A DNA stretch of 64,000 bases, from the NCBI RefSeq assembly GCF_004770155.1, contig NZ_RQFA01000020.1, forward strand, positions 1 to 64,000. Direction: 5' to 3'. This DNA is from Leptospira gomenensis. Its GTDB lineage: Bacteria; Spirochaetota; Leptospiria; Leptospirales; Leptospiraceae. Positions 44,263 to 57,160 of the stretch are shown here, piece after piece. Position numbers and translations under genes: made by a program. Under the pieces are notes generated by a model. That model did no database searches. It saw only the letters and a list, made by a program, of their open reading frames with translations, and was not told where the DNA came from. The first letter of the stretch is position 1. Each line of letters opens with the position of its first letter.

Positions 44263-44344
44263 CCGAGTCTCCCAGCGAATATCTTCGTTCTGTAAGATCC
44301 TCCGCGTGTTCTCTCGGTTCAACCGTTTTTCTCGGAGAAACCTT

Positions 44345-46423
44345 TTAGTTCGTCTTAAACTTGTCCACGAGTTGTCCCAATTGTTCGGCTTGTCCGTGCA
44401 TTTCTCCGGAGAAGGAAGTGAGGTCGTCGGCCCCGCTTGCGATCTCTTGGGTTCCGTCGGAAATACTTACGATCGTTTTGGTGATTTCGTCGGTGGCGCG
44501 TTTTTGTTCGAGAACGGCTTCTTCGATCTGAAGACTGAACGTCATGAGTTCGTTGGCGCTTTCCGCGATTTCTTTCGTGTTCTCTTCCTGCGTTTTTACG
44601 GAAGATAATACGTTCTTCGCGTATCGATCGAATTCTTCGACTTGTTCCCTGAGTTTTTTCAGAACGGTGGACGCTTCGGAAACTTTCGAATTTCCGTTTA
44701 GGACCGCGGTGTTCGTGGAGTTTACCAAGGCTCCGATTTCCTGAACGCTCGTCGATGTTTGTGAGGCGAGTTTTCCGATCTCTTCGGCGACGACGGCGAA
44801 TCCTTTTCCCGCTTCTCCGGCGCGCGCGGCTTCGATGGCCGCGTTGAGCGCGAGCAGATTCGTCTTTTCGGAAATTTCGGTGATGATGGAAAGAATTTCC
44901 GTGATTCTGGAAGCGCTTTCTCCAATGGCGCCCATCGCGTTCGTGGAGGCGATCATCGCGTTTTCTCCGGTGATTCCTTGTTCCTTGGATTGTGCCGCGA
45001 GTTGGACGAGTCCCTGCATCTCGTTGTTGATGTTCACGATCTGTTCTTTGAGACGTACGACGTTGGAATCGATTTCCTTCATGCTGGATACGGCTCTTTC
45101 CATCGACGTACCGACGTTTTGCGCGGAGGCCGCCAGTTCTTCGACGGCCGCGGAAGATTCCTCCGCTGCGGACGCTTGTGTTTGTGCGACGTCCGAAAAA
45201 CTTCTCGAAGATTCCGCCATCTTTTGCGAAGTGTTTTTCAACTTGGAAGCGGAGGCCCCGATTTCGCGGACGACACGAAGCAGATTTTCCCGCATGAGAT
45301 TCATGGATCCGAGCAATTTTCCGATTTCGTCTTCGCGGTCGTGTTCCTGCGTCGCGACGAGATTTCCCTTGGCTATCTCTTCGGAAAATCCGATGGCTTT
45401 TAAAAGTCCGGTGGAGATCAGTTTCTGGAAGATGAAGTTCAGACTGAAAAGCACCGCGACCAAGATGACTAACGTGGTCGCCAGACTTTTGAAGACGATT
45501 CCGAGGATATCGTCGGTATAGATCGAATCGGGAATGCTGACCTGCATCACCCAGAATCTTTTTTCCTTTCCGATATGAAACGGGAAGAAGTAGTTCGTAT
45601 GTCCGTTGGAGTCGGTAACGAACTTTTCGCCGGCCTGACTTTTTCCGAGATAGAGATCCAAATCCTCCCGGTTCGGAATCGATTTTCCCACAAGAGACGG
45701 GTCGAAGCCGTTGACCGCATAAATCCCCTTAGGTGAAACGAGAGCGACGTATCCCTGATTGCGGAAGGGTTTCGTATCGCCGAGGAGTTTCTGCAATTCC
45801 TCCAATTGATAGTCGAGTCCGGCCATTCCGTAGTATCTTCCCTCCGCGCTGATCGGTACGACGAGAGAGATCATGAGTATGCTGATTTTCCCTTCGATTT
45901 CGTAATAGAAGGGATCGGTAACGTGGGGAGAGTTCGTTTTTTTGGGAACCTGATACCATTCTCCGTCCGGTCCGTCGCTTTCGTAGAATTTACACGGTTC
46001 GAGAACGATATCGTCCACGGTTTTTCCCCGGTGAAGATACGGTAGAAATCTCCCGGTCGAGTCGTGTCCCTCGGTGTTCCTATAAAGAGCGTCCTTTCCG
46101 TCGAAGGCGTTGGGTTCGTAAGCAACGCTGGCCCCGTATATGTTCTCGTTTCGTTTTAATATTTCGCGCAACGAAGTGATCACCTGACCGCGTGTTGGCG
46201 TCGCGAACATCAACGGAAAACGAAATCCCCGGATCAAAGCCATCGTGGTATCGAGGTAATCTTTGACTTCGAAGGTCCAACGTTCCGCGGTAGTTTCCGA
46301 ACTTGTCAGGACTTCCTTTTTGAGATTTTGGTACGCGGTGTAGGAATTGATCCCCGCGAGTACCGTGAATCCGATAAAAAGAACGATGGAAAGATAGAGT
46401 GAAATTCGAAATCGAATGCTCAT
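44345..46423 (-). CDS. Methyl-accepting chemotaxis protein (dCACHE)
   Basis: A 692-residue transmembrane chemoreceptor. An N-terminal membrane helix is followed by a periplasmic ligand domain of the dCACHE type ([54 protein letters not shown]), a second membrane helix ([21 protein letters not shown]), a HAMP domain ([26 protein letters not shown]) and a long signalling hairpin with the conserved tip [31 protein letters not shown]. No C-terminal NWETF-type tail is present. It senses an unknown chemical, possibly an amino or organic acid, and controls flagella through CheW/CheA. A 427-base gap lies upstream. Confidence 0.92.
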   Translation of the reverse strand: MSIRFRISLYLSIVLFIGFTVLAGINSYTAYQNLKKEVLTSSETTAERWTFEVKDYLDTTMALIRGFRFPLMFATPTRGQVITSLREILKRNENIYGASVAYEPNAFDGKDALYRNTEGHDSTGRFLPYLHRGKTVDDIVLEPCKFYESDGPDGEWYQVPKKTNSPHVTDPFYYEIEGKISILMISLVVPISAEGRYYGMAGLDYQLEELQKLLGDTKPFRNQGYVALVSPKGIYAVNGFDPSLVGKSIPNREDLDLYLGKSQAGEKFVTDSNGHTNYFFPFHIGKEKRFWVMQVSIPDSIYTDDILGIVFKSLATTLVILVAVLFSLNFIFQKLISTGLLKAIGFSEEIAKGNLVATQEHDREDEIGKLLGSMNLMRENLLRVVREIGASASKLKNTSQKMAESSRSFSDVAQTQASAAEESSAAVEELAASAQNVGTSMERAVSSMKEIDSNVVRLKEQIVNINNEMQGLVQLAAQSKEQGITGENAMIASTNAMGAIGESASRITEILSIITEISEKTNLLALNAAIEAARAGEAGKGFAVVAEEIGKLASQTSTSVQEIGALVNSTNTAVLNGNSKVSEASTVLKKLREQVEEFDRYAKNVLSSVKTQEENTKEIAESANELMTFSLQIEEAVLEQKRATDEITKTIVSISDGTQEIASGADDLTSFSGEMHGQAEQLGQLVDKFKTN

Positions 46424-46850
46424 GGCCGGACTCCGGATCTATTACTTGATAAACAGGAAAAGAAGACTAAAAGACAATGGGACGAAATGCACGAGCAAAA
46501 TATCGCCAACTTATAAAAAAATAACCGTTTTGCAGGAGTTTGGAGTGATTGAAATTTCGAAACCATCTATGTCGCCTTTTCGGGGAAGGTTTACGATTCG
46601 AGGATGAACGGATGATGAAAGTAAGAAAAGCGAGGGAGTCGGATCCGCAGCTTCTTACGTTCGAAATTCCGCGGATCGAAATCTAATTTTGGTCGAAGGT
46701 ATTGTCGAGGGTTACGAGTAAGGGGAGATACGCGTAGGAAACCCGCCGCTTCGATCCTCGTCGCAAAAATACATTTGTGTTTTGCAAAAAAAAGCGTTCT
46801 CCGATCGATCGAAGCCCGCGGTTTTTTGGCGGTCGGGTTGTCGAAATCGA
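46424..46850. other. Intergenic region with a possible gene remnant
   Basis: No intact gene is seen in these 427 bases upstream of the MCP gene. A frame from 46615 to 46686 (23 residues) begins MKVRKARESDPQLL, the kind of start found in GNAT acetyltransferases, then stops. It could be a decayed start of such a gene. Otherwise the region is AT-rich to the left and must contain the MCP promoter. lysC ends at its right edge. Confidence 0.35.
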
Positions 46851-48068
<1,218 letters not shown>

Positions 48069-48245
48069 AACCTACCGGTCATCTTTTTCCTTCGGGTCGG
48101 GGGATCAAGAGAATTCGATTTCGCTTCCCCGATTTTGGAAAGAGGATTTCATTCTCACGGAATCTCTTAAAACTGACGAAAGTTTTATCGATACCTCGGG
48201 ATTTTCGTTTTAGGACGAATTCCGTTCGATCCTAAAGAAGCAAGT

Positions 48246-50060
<1,815 letters not shown>

Positions 50061-50066
50061 AATATA

Positions 50067-50585
50067 TTAATATTCGAATGTTTTTTCCGGTGCGCGCGTT
50101 CTTGCGACCATCTTTTCGCGGGAAGGTTTTTTGCGGACGTATATGGTTTTGTAAACCTTGGCCACGGGAGTTCCGTCCTTTTCCAAAACGTCGATTTCTA
50201 TGTTGAAGTTAGTCTTCTTTTTCCGATCGCATTCCGTTTGAATCCTTTCCAAATCCTCCTCCCGGATTCTGATTTCCGCGAACACATCCTCGGTCGTGGC
50301 TTTCAGATATCGGATGGATCCTTCGATGTCCCAGAGTATGTAGGAGTCGTCTAAATTCCGTTTGAGTAAAAAAAGTGGAATCGGATCCACAAACGCGTAT
50401 AAGGATCCGCCGAAGTGTGTTCCCATAAGCCCTTTCGTTTTTCGGATCAACGGGAGTTTGACTTTCATCGTCTTATAATCGCCGGAAAGAAAGCTGACTC
50501 GTCCTCCACAACGCCAATAAACCGGCAATTTTAATAACATTTCCATTTGAAATAAAAAAGCGGAAGTAAAGTCTCTCAGATTCAT
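50067..50585 (-). CDS. DUF4442 hot-dog-fold protein (thioesterase-like)
   Basis: A 172-residue protein of the DUF4442 family, which has the hot-dog fold of acyl-CoA thioesterases. It has RKTKGLMGTHFGGSLYAFVDPIPLFLL, the usual central helix, and strands such as IEGSIRYLKATTEDVFAEI and TNFNIEIDVLEKDGTPVAKVYKTIYVRKK. There is no signal peptide. A GAGGG lies three or so bases before the ATG, overlapping the end of a 24-base perfect palindrome. Its promoter faces that of the TonB receptor. The natural substrate, probably an acyl-CoA, is not known. Confidence 0.8.
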   Translation of the reverse strand: MNLRDFTSAFLFQMEMLLKLPVYWRCGGRVSFLSGDYKTMKVKLPLIRKTKGLMGTHFGGSLYAFVDPIPLFLLKRNLDDSYILWDIEGSIRYLKATTEDVFAEIRIREEDLERIQTECDRKKKTNFNIEIDVLEKDGTPVAKVYKTIYVRKKPSREKMVARTRAPEKTFEY

Positions 50586-50593
50586 AAGCCCTC

Positions 50594-50617
50594 ATATAGT
50601 TTTATATAAAACTATAT
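50594..50617. promoter_or_regulatory. 24-base perfect palindrome in a divergent promoter
   Basis: The twelve-base arm ATATAGTTTTAT (50594-50605) is followed at once by its exact reverse complement ATAAAACTATAT (50606-50617). It is nine bases upstream of the DUF4442 ATG and in the shared promoter with the TonB-dependent receptor. This is far larger than needed for a promoter and is a likely operator, perhaps for a TetR- or MarR-type regulator. A second pair, AAACGT/ACGTTT, lies at 50706-50722. Confidence 0.7.
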
Positions 50618-50784
50618 TTGTTTGATGTCAAACTAAATTTGAACGTCTATCGGGTTGTGTACGATTTTAGAACCTTAGGTAAACCGTTTTACTTTTTACT
50701 TTTCGAAACGTTTTAGACGTTTTTCGATCATTTAATTATTGAAAAACGACGGCTTCCGTATTTTCTGAGGAATTCGGAAAGATT

Positions 50785-53613
50785 ATGGGGAAATTCTTAC
50801 GATTTCTACGAAATGGAGAGTTTGTCGGACTTTGTGCAGTTTCGCATAACGTTCGAGCGATTTTTTCGGACCGTCGTTTCGTTTCGGGGAAGTTTTATTT
50901 TTCGTCCGAAAAGGTTTTGTTTCGATTTTTTTGTTTCGTCCTCGTTTTCCATTCTCCCTTATTTTCCCAAAAAAGTTTGAACGCTGAAATTTTCGTTTCC
51001 GAGGAAACGGGAAACGAGGCCGTTGGAAATACCCCGATCGTATTTCAGGAAATCGGAAAGTATCTGATCACGAACGGAGAAGGTTCGGTTAGAGTATCGT
51101 TTCCTTCTCCGGGAACCTATCACCTTCGGATCATGACGCCGCAGAAGGTGTTCAAAAAATCCGTGACCGTGGACTACGACGGACAAAAAATTTTCCTATT
51201 TATCGGTAAAACGGCGGTCGGAGAAATCAACGTTCTCGGTGATCGATTGGAATCGTTGTCCCGTTACACGCTTCAACAAGAGGAGATCAAACGTTTGCCG
51301 GGTGCGCAGAACGACGCGTTAAAATCGATTCAAACCTTACCGGGTATCGCCGCGGTTCCGCCGATCGGCCTTTCCTCGTCTTCGTTCAATAACCTCGTGA
51401 ACAGCGTCGGAAATTCCAATCCGTATTCCAACAGCGAACGCGGTTTTTTGGTTATGCGCGGCGGAGGCACTCTCTCCAACGGTTATTATCTGGACGGATT
51501 CCCGATGTCTTATCCGTATCATTTAGGCGACCAGTCTTCCGTACTAAATAATAATATTATAAAGTCATTTAACGTTTATTCGGGGGCTTTTCCCGTCCAG
51601 TTCGGTTTTGCAACGGGGGGAATCATCGATATCAGGACCCCGGATTCGGTCGCCAAAACATCATCCGTGATCAATTTGAACACGTTTCTTTCGGACGTTT
51701 ATCACCAGAACAGGATTTCCGAACGTTTATTTGCGATCGTTTCCGCGCGTAAGTCGTATCCTAACTTTACGCTTCTTAAATTGTATCCGGAGGGTATTCC
51801 CGCCGACGCGAAATACGCGGACTACGAAGACTATCAGGCTAAATTCAATTGGAAGCCGGCTTCGAATCATAACTTTACGGTTTTATTATTCGGTGCAAAG
51901 GACAAACAACAATATACCAAACGTCAGGACGAATTCGAAAACGGTAAAAAGGGTCTTTTCGGCGCTTCCGTAATCGAAACAGTCGCATCTGGGCGCCCTC
52001 CTGTCGGTCTCGAGCGCCTCTTTCGAACCTCTGGGTTTCGTTATTCTTACAACAATCAATCCTGGTTCGAAACATCTTTTTCCGTTTCAAACAATTACTT
52101 CCGCGAAAACTTCGAAGTAGATTTCAAAAATCCCCTGACCGCGGAACAGATTTTCGGTCTTACGAACGTAACTTCCCAAAGTCTGAACTTCGTCGAAAGC
52201 AACACAAGAATCGAATTGATTCAAAGGCGTCTAACGTTCCGTTTCGGCGGACAATACCGCGATAAGACGATTCAACTTCAAGGAGAGGACATCAAATCTT
52301 CGAACGCGACTTTTCTGGATTTTTTCAACAGCCTTCTCGATTCCAACCGGCAATTTCGAGCTTTGATAGAGGGAGATAGGATTCAAACGAGGGAGTTGGC
52401 CGGTTTCGCGGAACTCGAGTTTAAGTTGGGAGGTTTGAGCATTCTCCCCGGTTATCGCCACGATTACTACGATAAGGCGCACGAAAGAAGGGACGCGTTC
52501 CGAGGTAGGGTGGAATACGAGATTCAAAATTCCGGAACCAAGTTACTTGCGGGAACGGGCGAACACTTTAACGCGCCTTTGATGATCGAACAATTCTCTT
52601 CTCGTTCCGGAAATCCGAATTTAAAGATGGAACGTTCGATTCATTCGTCGGCGGGTATAGAACAAAGGATCACATCCAATTATCTGATCAAGGTGGAAGG
52701 ATTCCATAATCAGTATTCCAATCTAGTCACACCCGACGCTTATATCCAGAATCCGTACCAACCTAACAACGAAAAACGGGACATTGTCAACCGTCCTGAA
52801 GACGTACTCGACAATCCGTTCGTCGTACGTAACATGAATTATTCGAATTCGAGAGACGGTTTTTCCAGAGGGGTCGAGTTTTTCCTCAAAGCAAATCCCG
52901 GTCCCGGGAGGCGTTTTTTCGGATGGATTTCCTATACCAATTCCGTCTCGAAAAGAAACAATCATCAGCCTCAGCTTAGCGAAGACGAAACGCGTCAAAG
53001 GAATATCGACAACCGCGACCGCAGGTTGTTGTATCAGATGCACGACGGAGGTAATTATCTCAACTACTACGACGACGGGAACTTCGAACTTTTGGCGGAC
53101 AACGACAAACTGCTGTTATACGATTATGATAGGACGCATATTCTCAACATCGTTTTTGCGTGGAAATTCGGTCAGGATTGGCAGATAGGAAGTAAATACA
53201 CGTATCTCACCAACGTTCCGATCACTCCTATCACCGATTCCTCCAAAGCGGGTGGAATCGCTTCGACCGGCATCAATCTTTATACCCCGACGTATTCGGA
53301 ATATTATAATTCAGGTAGATGGCCCGATTTTCATCAGTTAGATATCAGAGTGGATCGTTTTCTCAATTACCAGTGGGGTTATGTGAACACGTATCTCGAA
53401 TTGATCAACTTCTTCGGGAACAGAAATCAGATCAGTGAGTCGTTCAACAATTTCAGTCCCTATTCCAGAAACGCGACACACAGTCTTTTGACGGGAACTA
53501 CTCCGAGCAACCCGGATCCAGTCTACAACTCGAATTATATCGAATCGAAGGCGTTCGGAGGTACGGTAAAATACTATCCTTTGATCAGCGTCGGCATGCA
53601 GATTAAGTTTTAG
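50785..53613 (+). CDS. TonB-dependent outer-membrane receptor
   Basis: A 942-residue outer-membrane receptor that imports a large or scarce substrate using TonB energy. It has a signal peptide (VLFRFFCFVLVFHSPLFSQ) after a basic extension, an N-terminal carboxypeptidase-like beta domain (GNEAVGNTPIVFQEIGKYLITNGEGSVRVSF), a plug domain (LPGAQNDALKSIQTLPGIAAVPP, RGGGTLSNGYYLDGFPM) and a long beta barrel with aromatic strands ending GGTVKYYPLISVGMQIKF (terminal F). The first ATG is used, though the signal peptide begins further in. The ligand is unknown; there is no local siderophore gene. Confidence 0.88.
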   Translation: MGKFLRFLRNGEFVGLCAVSHNVRAIFSDRRFVSGKFYFSSEKVLFRFFCFVLVFHSPLFSQKSLNAEIFVSEETGNEAVGNTPIVFQEIGKYLITNGEGSVRVSFPSPGTYHLRIMTPQKVFKKSVTVDYDGQKIFLFIGKTAVGEINVLGDRLESLSRYTLQQEEIKRLPGAQNDALKSIQTLPGIAAVPPIGLSSSSFNNLVNSVGNSNPYSNSERGFLVMRGGGTLSNGYYLDGFPMSYPYHLGDQSSVLNNNIIKSFNVYSGAFPVQFGFATGGIIDIRTPDSVAKTSSVINLNTFLSDVYHQNRISERLFAIVSARKSYPNFTLLKLYPEGIPADAKYADYEDYQAKFNWKPASNHNFTVLLFGAKDKQQYTKRQDEFENGKKGLFGASVIETVASGRPPVGLERLFRTSGFRYSYNNQSWFETSFSVSNNYFRENFEVDFKNPLTAEQIFGLTNVTSQSLNFVESNTRIELIQRRLTFRFGGQYRDKTIQLQGEDIKSSNATFLDFFNSLLDSNRQFRALIEGDRIQTRELAGFAELEFKLGGLSILPGYRHDYYDKAHERRDAFRGRVEYEIQNSGTKLLAGTGEHFNAPLMIEQFSSRSGNPNLKMERSIHSSAGIEQRITSNYLIKVEGFHNQYSNLVTPDAYIQNPYQPNNEKRDIVNRPEDVLDNPFVVRNMNYSNSRDGFSRGVEFFLKANPGPGRRFFGWISYTNSVSKRNNHQPQLSEDETRQRNIDNRDRRLLYQMHDGGNYLNYYDDGNFELLADNDKLLLYDYDRTHILNIVFAWKFGQDWQIGSKYTYLTNVPITPITDSSKAGGIASTGINLYTPTYSEYYNSGRWPDFHQLDIRVDRFLNYQWGYVNTYLELINFFGNRNQISESFNNFSPYSRNATHSLLTGTTPSNPDPVYNSNYIESKAFGGTVKYYPLISVGMQIKF

Positions 53614-53646
53614 AAAGTGTTCGGACTTTTGGAATTCCCGTAACGT

Positions 53647-53958
53647 TTACTCGACACAATAACCTTCGAGTCTGATCCTATTGGTCCAGGATAAAAATCC
53701 CAGATCAGTGCTGAATCTTGTTCCGATCGACTGTATCGTCCCCGTAGGACAAAGGTTTATGAGTTTCGACAGGGCTTCGTCGGCATAATCGGTATTTTTA
53801 GCAAAACCTAATATTACGAATTGCTGTGATTCGGCTACGATACGTTTCATCGATTCCGATTTTCTAGGTGCGGAGACGTCGCTCGAAGAGAATTGATGTA
53901 CGGAATACATACAACCCGAAAGAAGTAAGATAAACAAAAAGGCGGTTAAGGATCTCAT
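53647..53958 (-). CDS. Small lipoprotein, member 1 of triplet
   Basis: A 103-residue lipoprotein. The signal peptide RSLTAFLFILLLSGC ends in a lipobox cysteine (C16). The mature part has a central FVILGFAKNTDYADEALSKLINLCPTGTIQSIGTRF and the C-terminal LEGYCVE. Two neighbours (53960-54283 and 54276-54713) share the pattern CP-G-I and a final G-Y/F-C-V/I-E. The family is not recognised by name; the likely location is the outer membrane. It is 1 base from the next gene, forming one transcript with it. Confidence 0.8.
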   Translation of the reverse strand: MRSLTAFLFILLLSGCMYSVHQFSSSDVSAPRKSESMKRIVAESQQFVILGFAKNTDYADEALSKLINLCPTGTIQSIGTRFSTDLGFLSWTNRIRLEGYCVE

Positions 53959-53959
53959 C

Positions 53960-54283
53960 TTATTCCTGGACGCAGTAACCTTTCGCTTTTACCACCATTC
54001 GATGCGCGAACACATAACTAACCTTTTCGTATTTGGTCATCAATCCGGAGATTTTCCCTTTCGGGCATTGAGCGGAAAGTTTTTCCGGTATCTCGTTCAA
54101 GAAGTCGTTGTTGAAGTTAAAGGCTAATATCACGAATTTTGAAACTTCCGTTTCGATCGGAACGTTTCTCTGCCCGGCGGGCGGTTGTTGTGTGATCGAT
54201 ACGCTTTGTAAAAAAACGCAGCCGTTTAGGAACGCGCCCGTAAACAGGACTAAGGCGCTCATGAAAGTGGGAATTTTATTCAA
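53960..54283 (-). CDS. Small lipoprotein, member 2 of triplet
   Basis: A 107-residue lipoprotein with signal SALVLFTGAFLNGC (lipobox cysteine about residue 22). The mature part reads EVSKFVILAFNFNNDFLNEIPEKLSAQCPKGKISGLMTKYEK and ends VVKAKGYCVQE. It matches members 1 and 3 at the spaced 'F-VILAF', 'CP-G-I-G' and 'GYC' positions. It overlaps the end of member 3 by eight bases, so translation is coupled. Function is unknown. The three may have arisen by tandem duplication. Confidence 0.8.
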   Translation of the reverse strand: MNKIPTFMSALVLFTGAFLNGCVFLQSVSITQQPPAGQRNVPIETEVSKFVILAFNFNNDFLNEIPEKLSAQCPKGKISGLMTKYEKVSYVFAHRMVVKAKGYCVQE

Positions 54284-54713
54284 TGCAGAATCCCTCGATT
54301 TTTACGATTTCTCCGGAGATCACCGGATAATGCGCCGTTTCGCGAATACTCCTCAATCCGGTGATGTTCCCGGAAGGGCAACGTTCGTATATGAGTTTGG
54401 GAATTTCGTCCGCGTATTTATCGTTAAGAACCTTACCTCCGGTAACCGGACCCATCGTGGAAAGTTCGATGATCAGTTTTGCGAATTCCAATTCCCGAAT
54501 CGATTGATCGTTCGCGTGCCCGCCTTTACTGGCAAGTCCGGCTTGTGCGAGCGAAATCCCTTCTTCCAATTTAAATCCGGTCTGGCTTACGAGGATTTGG
54601 AACGGCTTTTTATTTGCGGATCGATTGTCTATTTCTCCTAACGTATAATTGTGCAGGACCGCACAATTATAAACTAACAGGAAACCGACGAACGTTACGA
54701 ATTTAGACGACAT
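54276..54713 (-). CDS. Lipoprotein-like protein, member 3 of triplet
   Basis: A 145-residue exported protein with signal FVTFVGFLLVYNC (a candidate lipobox cysteine near residue 17). The mature part is longer than in members 1 and 2, with an extra N-terminal segment (KPFQILVSQTGFKLEEGISLAQAGLASKGG). It then has the family-like FAKLIIELSTMG, DEIPKLIYERCPSGNITGLRSIRE and IVKIEGFCIE. It is the first gene of the triplet. It starts 98 bases from the histidine-kinase stop, so linkage to that system is possible only by readthrough. Confidence 0.75.
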   Translation of the reverse strand: MSSKFVTFVGFLLVYNCAVLHNYTLGEIDNRSANKKPFQILVSQTGFKLEEGISLAQAGLASKGGHANDQSIRELEFAKLIIELSTMGPVTGGKVLNDKYADEIPKLIYERCPSGNITGLRSIRETAHYPVISGEIVKIEGFCIE

Positions 54714-54811
54714 TCGCTGCCAGATTAATCCGAAGCGCCGTATTTGACCACTCTTTTATACTTTTATTTTCGAGTAGTTTTGCTCGCGATTCGAAGTTGT
54801 ATATTAGGATT

Positions 54812-56203
54812 TTATAATTCTCTTGAACGGGAAGGGGAAAGTCGCAAAACGACGAACGCCCCGCCCGTCAATTCCGAGTTCCCGATCGTTATCTCCGCTC
54901 CGAAAGGAACCAACATTTTCTGGACGATCGAAAGTCCCAAACCCGTCGAGGACTCGTTTCCCGTCGGTCTTGCGGAAAGTTTTTGGAATTCCTGAATCCC
55001 TTTTTCCAGATCTTCCGAAGAGAACCCCGGTCCGGCGTCGTGTATTTCGAGTATCACTTTTCCTCTTCGGGTCGTGTCCCCTTTTTCCGAACGTATTTTA
55101 AGGCGGATTGTCGATTTCGGTTTGGAATATTTGATCGAATTCCCGAGGAGGTTGTCCAGTATCCGATAGAACACTTTACGATTTCCGAATATTATATTTT
55201 TTTCATTTAATTTTCTTTTTATAGAAATGGATTTCGCGGATAAGGAAAAGTCTAGATTGGCGATGACTTCCTCGGTCAGTTCCTCCAGGACGAAATTCCC
55301 CGATTTACGCTCCTGATTTTTTTCGTTCGAATTGCTTAAGAAGAGGATTTCGTCTATCGATTCCAGGATGGATTTGCTGGTCGTATAAAGGTTTTCCACG
55401 AACTTCTTTCCGATCTTATCCTTATTTTCCAAAAGGATTCCGCTCAGACTTACGATTCCCGAAATCGGACTTTTGAGGTCGTGTACGGCGATTCTCAGGA
55501 TTTCTTCCTTATCCGCGGTTTCCTTTTCCAGTTTTCTGCTCAAACTTCGGATTTTTTCGTTCTTATAATAACTGCTTGCCTTGGTCAAAAAGCTGATCCT
55601 GTCGAATGCGATCGTTAGGAGAAATATGAATATTGAGTTTTGCCAAAGGATGGAGCTGAATATCTGTTCGTTCCAAAGAAACGAGTGAAAGATCAGATAA
55701 TTGATTATTATGATCGACATCTTTCTGTTGTCCGGAAAACGGAACAACATCGCGGTGCTGAGTTGCGCCGCCGCGAAGATCGAGATGTCGCTTTCGTATT
55801 TTATGATCAGCAAATTCATCGCGGTCCCCGCCGTCGAAATGAACGCCACCCCCGCCAGTGCCACGTATTTTTTTCGTTTCCCTTTTACTCGCTTGTTTTT
55901 CGAAAAATTCTGCAGATAGATGAATACGATTCCCAAAGCGACCAGGATTAGATCCAACGTTACGATGGATAGGTTGTTTCGCTTGAGCCAGTAACCTTTT
56001 AAATCGATCGTTATGAACGGAATCAGACACAATAACACCGCCGGAATGAAATACCTTAGAATTTCGAACACTTCCGAATATGAGGATTTTATAAAATTCT
56101 TATCCGAACGAAGCGAGACGAATCTACCGTTTCTCCGTTTTGCGGCCTTTATCTGTCTGACTATCTTTTGTCCGCCATAACGTGGGCTTTTGAAAAAACT
56201 CAT
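54812..56203 (-). CDS. Membrane sensor histidine kinase
   Basis: A 463-residue histidine kinase. The N-terminal 230 residues have about six hydrophobic segments (FIPAVLLCLIPFITIDL; LSIVTLDLILVALGIVFIYLQ; and others), with no clear periplasmic domain, so it may sense within the membrane. The DHp domain has AVHDLKSPISGIVSLSG (autophosphorylated His) and the ATPase domain has LLGNSIKYSKPK, HDAGPGFSSEDL and GLGLSIVQKML. It is the second gene after a LytTR-type response regulator, 19 bases away; the two are surely a pair. Confidence 0.9.
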   Translation of the reverse strand: MSFFKSPRYGGQKIVRQIKAAKRRNGRFVSLRSDKNFIKSSYSEVFEILRYFIPAVLLCLIPFITIDLKGYWLKRNNLSIVTLDLILVALGIVFIYLQNFSKNKRVKGKRKKYVALAGVAFISTAGTAMNLLIIKYESDISIFAAAQLSTAMLFRFPDNRKMSIIIINYLIFHSFLWNEQIFSSILWQNSIFIFLLTIAFDRISFLTKASSYYKNEKIRSLSRKLEKETADKEEILRIAVHDLKSPISGIVSLSGILLENKDKIGKKFVENLYTTSKSILESIDEILFLSNSNEKNQERKSGNFVLEELTEEVIANLDFSLSAKSISIKRKLNEKNIIFGNRKVFYRILDNLLGNSIKYSKPKSTIRLKIRSEKGDTTRRGKVILEIHDAGPGFSSEDLEKGIQEFQKLSARPTGNESSTGLGLSIVQKMLVPFGAEITIGNSELTGGAFVVLRLSPSRSREL

Positions 56204-56222
56204 CCGTAAGAATCGACCGGTC

Positions 56223-56927
56223 TCAGATTTTTTGGAAGAAACCCAACGTTTTGGAGGAATGATTTCTGCTTACGGGGAGTCTGATTCCGTTTTTCAGCAG
56301 AGCTTCGTACGTCGAGTTTCCGACGTGAATGAGTTTTTCCACGAACTGTGGTCTTACCAATACCGATCTGTGAATCTTATAAAAATCCTCCGGAAATTCT
56401 TTTTGAAAATCCCGAACCGTCTTTCGGATCTTTTCGGTTTTTCCGTCCTTGGTATATAAGGTCATATAATTTCCGTCCGCTTTCGCATACATCACCGAAT
56501 CCGGGGAAAGTAGATGCAGGCCGCCTTCCTTTTTTATCGGGATCCTTTTTTTTACGCGCGAAATTTTCGACTTCGTACTCGAATAACGTCTCATCGATTT
56601 ATGAAAACGTTCCTTTTGAAACGGCTTTGGAAGGAAATCGATCACCGGAAATTCGAACGCTCGCACAGCGTTGTCCCGTTCCGAAGACACGATTACGGTT
56701 TCGAATCCCCTGCTTTCATAAAGTTCTAAGATTTGAAATCCTTCCTGGCCGTGAAGATTGACGTCCAGAAAAAGCAAGTCTATGGGATTCTCCTGGATAT
56801 AACATTCCGCGCTTAACAAGGTGGAAAGCGTCTTGATCTGAGTGATCTTCCCTCCGAAGAATTCCCTGGAAAGTATCTCAAGACTCAGCGCACTCAGGGA
56901 ATCGTCCTCCACGATCAAAATTCTCAT
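56223..56927 (-). CDS. LytTR-type response regulator
   Basis: A 234-residue response regulator. The receiver has MRILIVEDDSL with phospho-acceptor D55 (LLFLDVNL) and FLPKPF. The C-terminal domain is LytTR-like, with SPDSVMYAKADGNYMTLYTKDGK, KTVRDFQKEFPEDFYKIHRSVLVRPQFVEKL and RNHSSKTLGFFQKI, a DNA-binding fold common in regulators of cell-surface functions. It is the first gene of an operon with the kinase downstream. LytTR regulators usually pair with LytS-type kinases, while this partner is of the HisKA type. Confidence 0.92.
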   Translation of the reverse strand: MRILIVEDDSLSALSLEILSREFFGGKITQIKTLSTLLSAECYIQENPIDLLFLDVNLHGQEGFQILELYESRGFETVIVSSERDNAVRAFEFPVIDFLPKPFQKERFHKSMRRYSSTKSKISRVKKRIPIKKEGGLHLLSPDSVMYAKADGNYMTLYTKDGKTEKIRKTVRDFQKEFPEDFYKIHRSVLVRPQFVEKLIHVGNSTYEALLKNGIRLPVSRNHSSKTLGFFQKI

Positions 56928-57160
56928 ACGTTTCTATTGAATCCTACGTACGGCGATTCGTCAAGCCCGAGTGGGATGAGCGGTCGTATGGCAGGGACGA
57001 GCGGTTTTCATTTTATCCGTGCGAAAATGATAAGCGAAGAAGGATCTTCGTCGTGTATTTTTTTCCGTTAGTCACGTTTGATCGTATCTTGCTCCCTACG
57101 TTTTTGACTAACTTCCGGTTTTCGTTCAATATTTCCGAAAATGATTTTTTGGAGAGAGTT

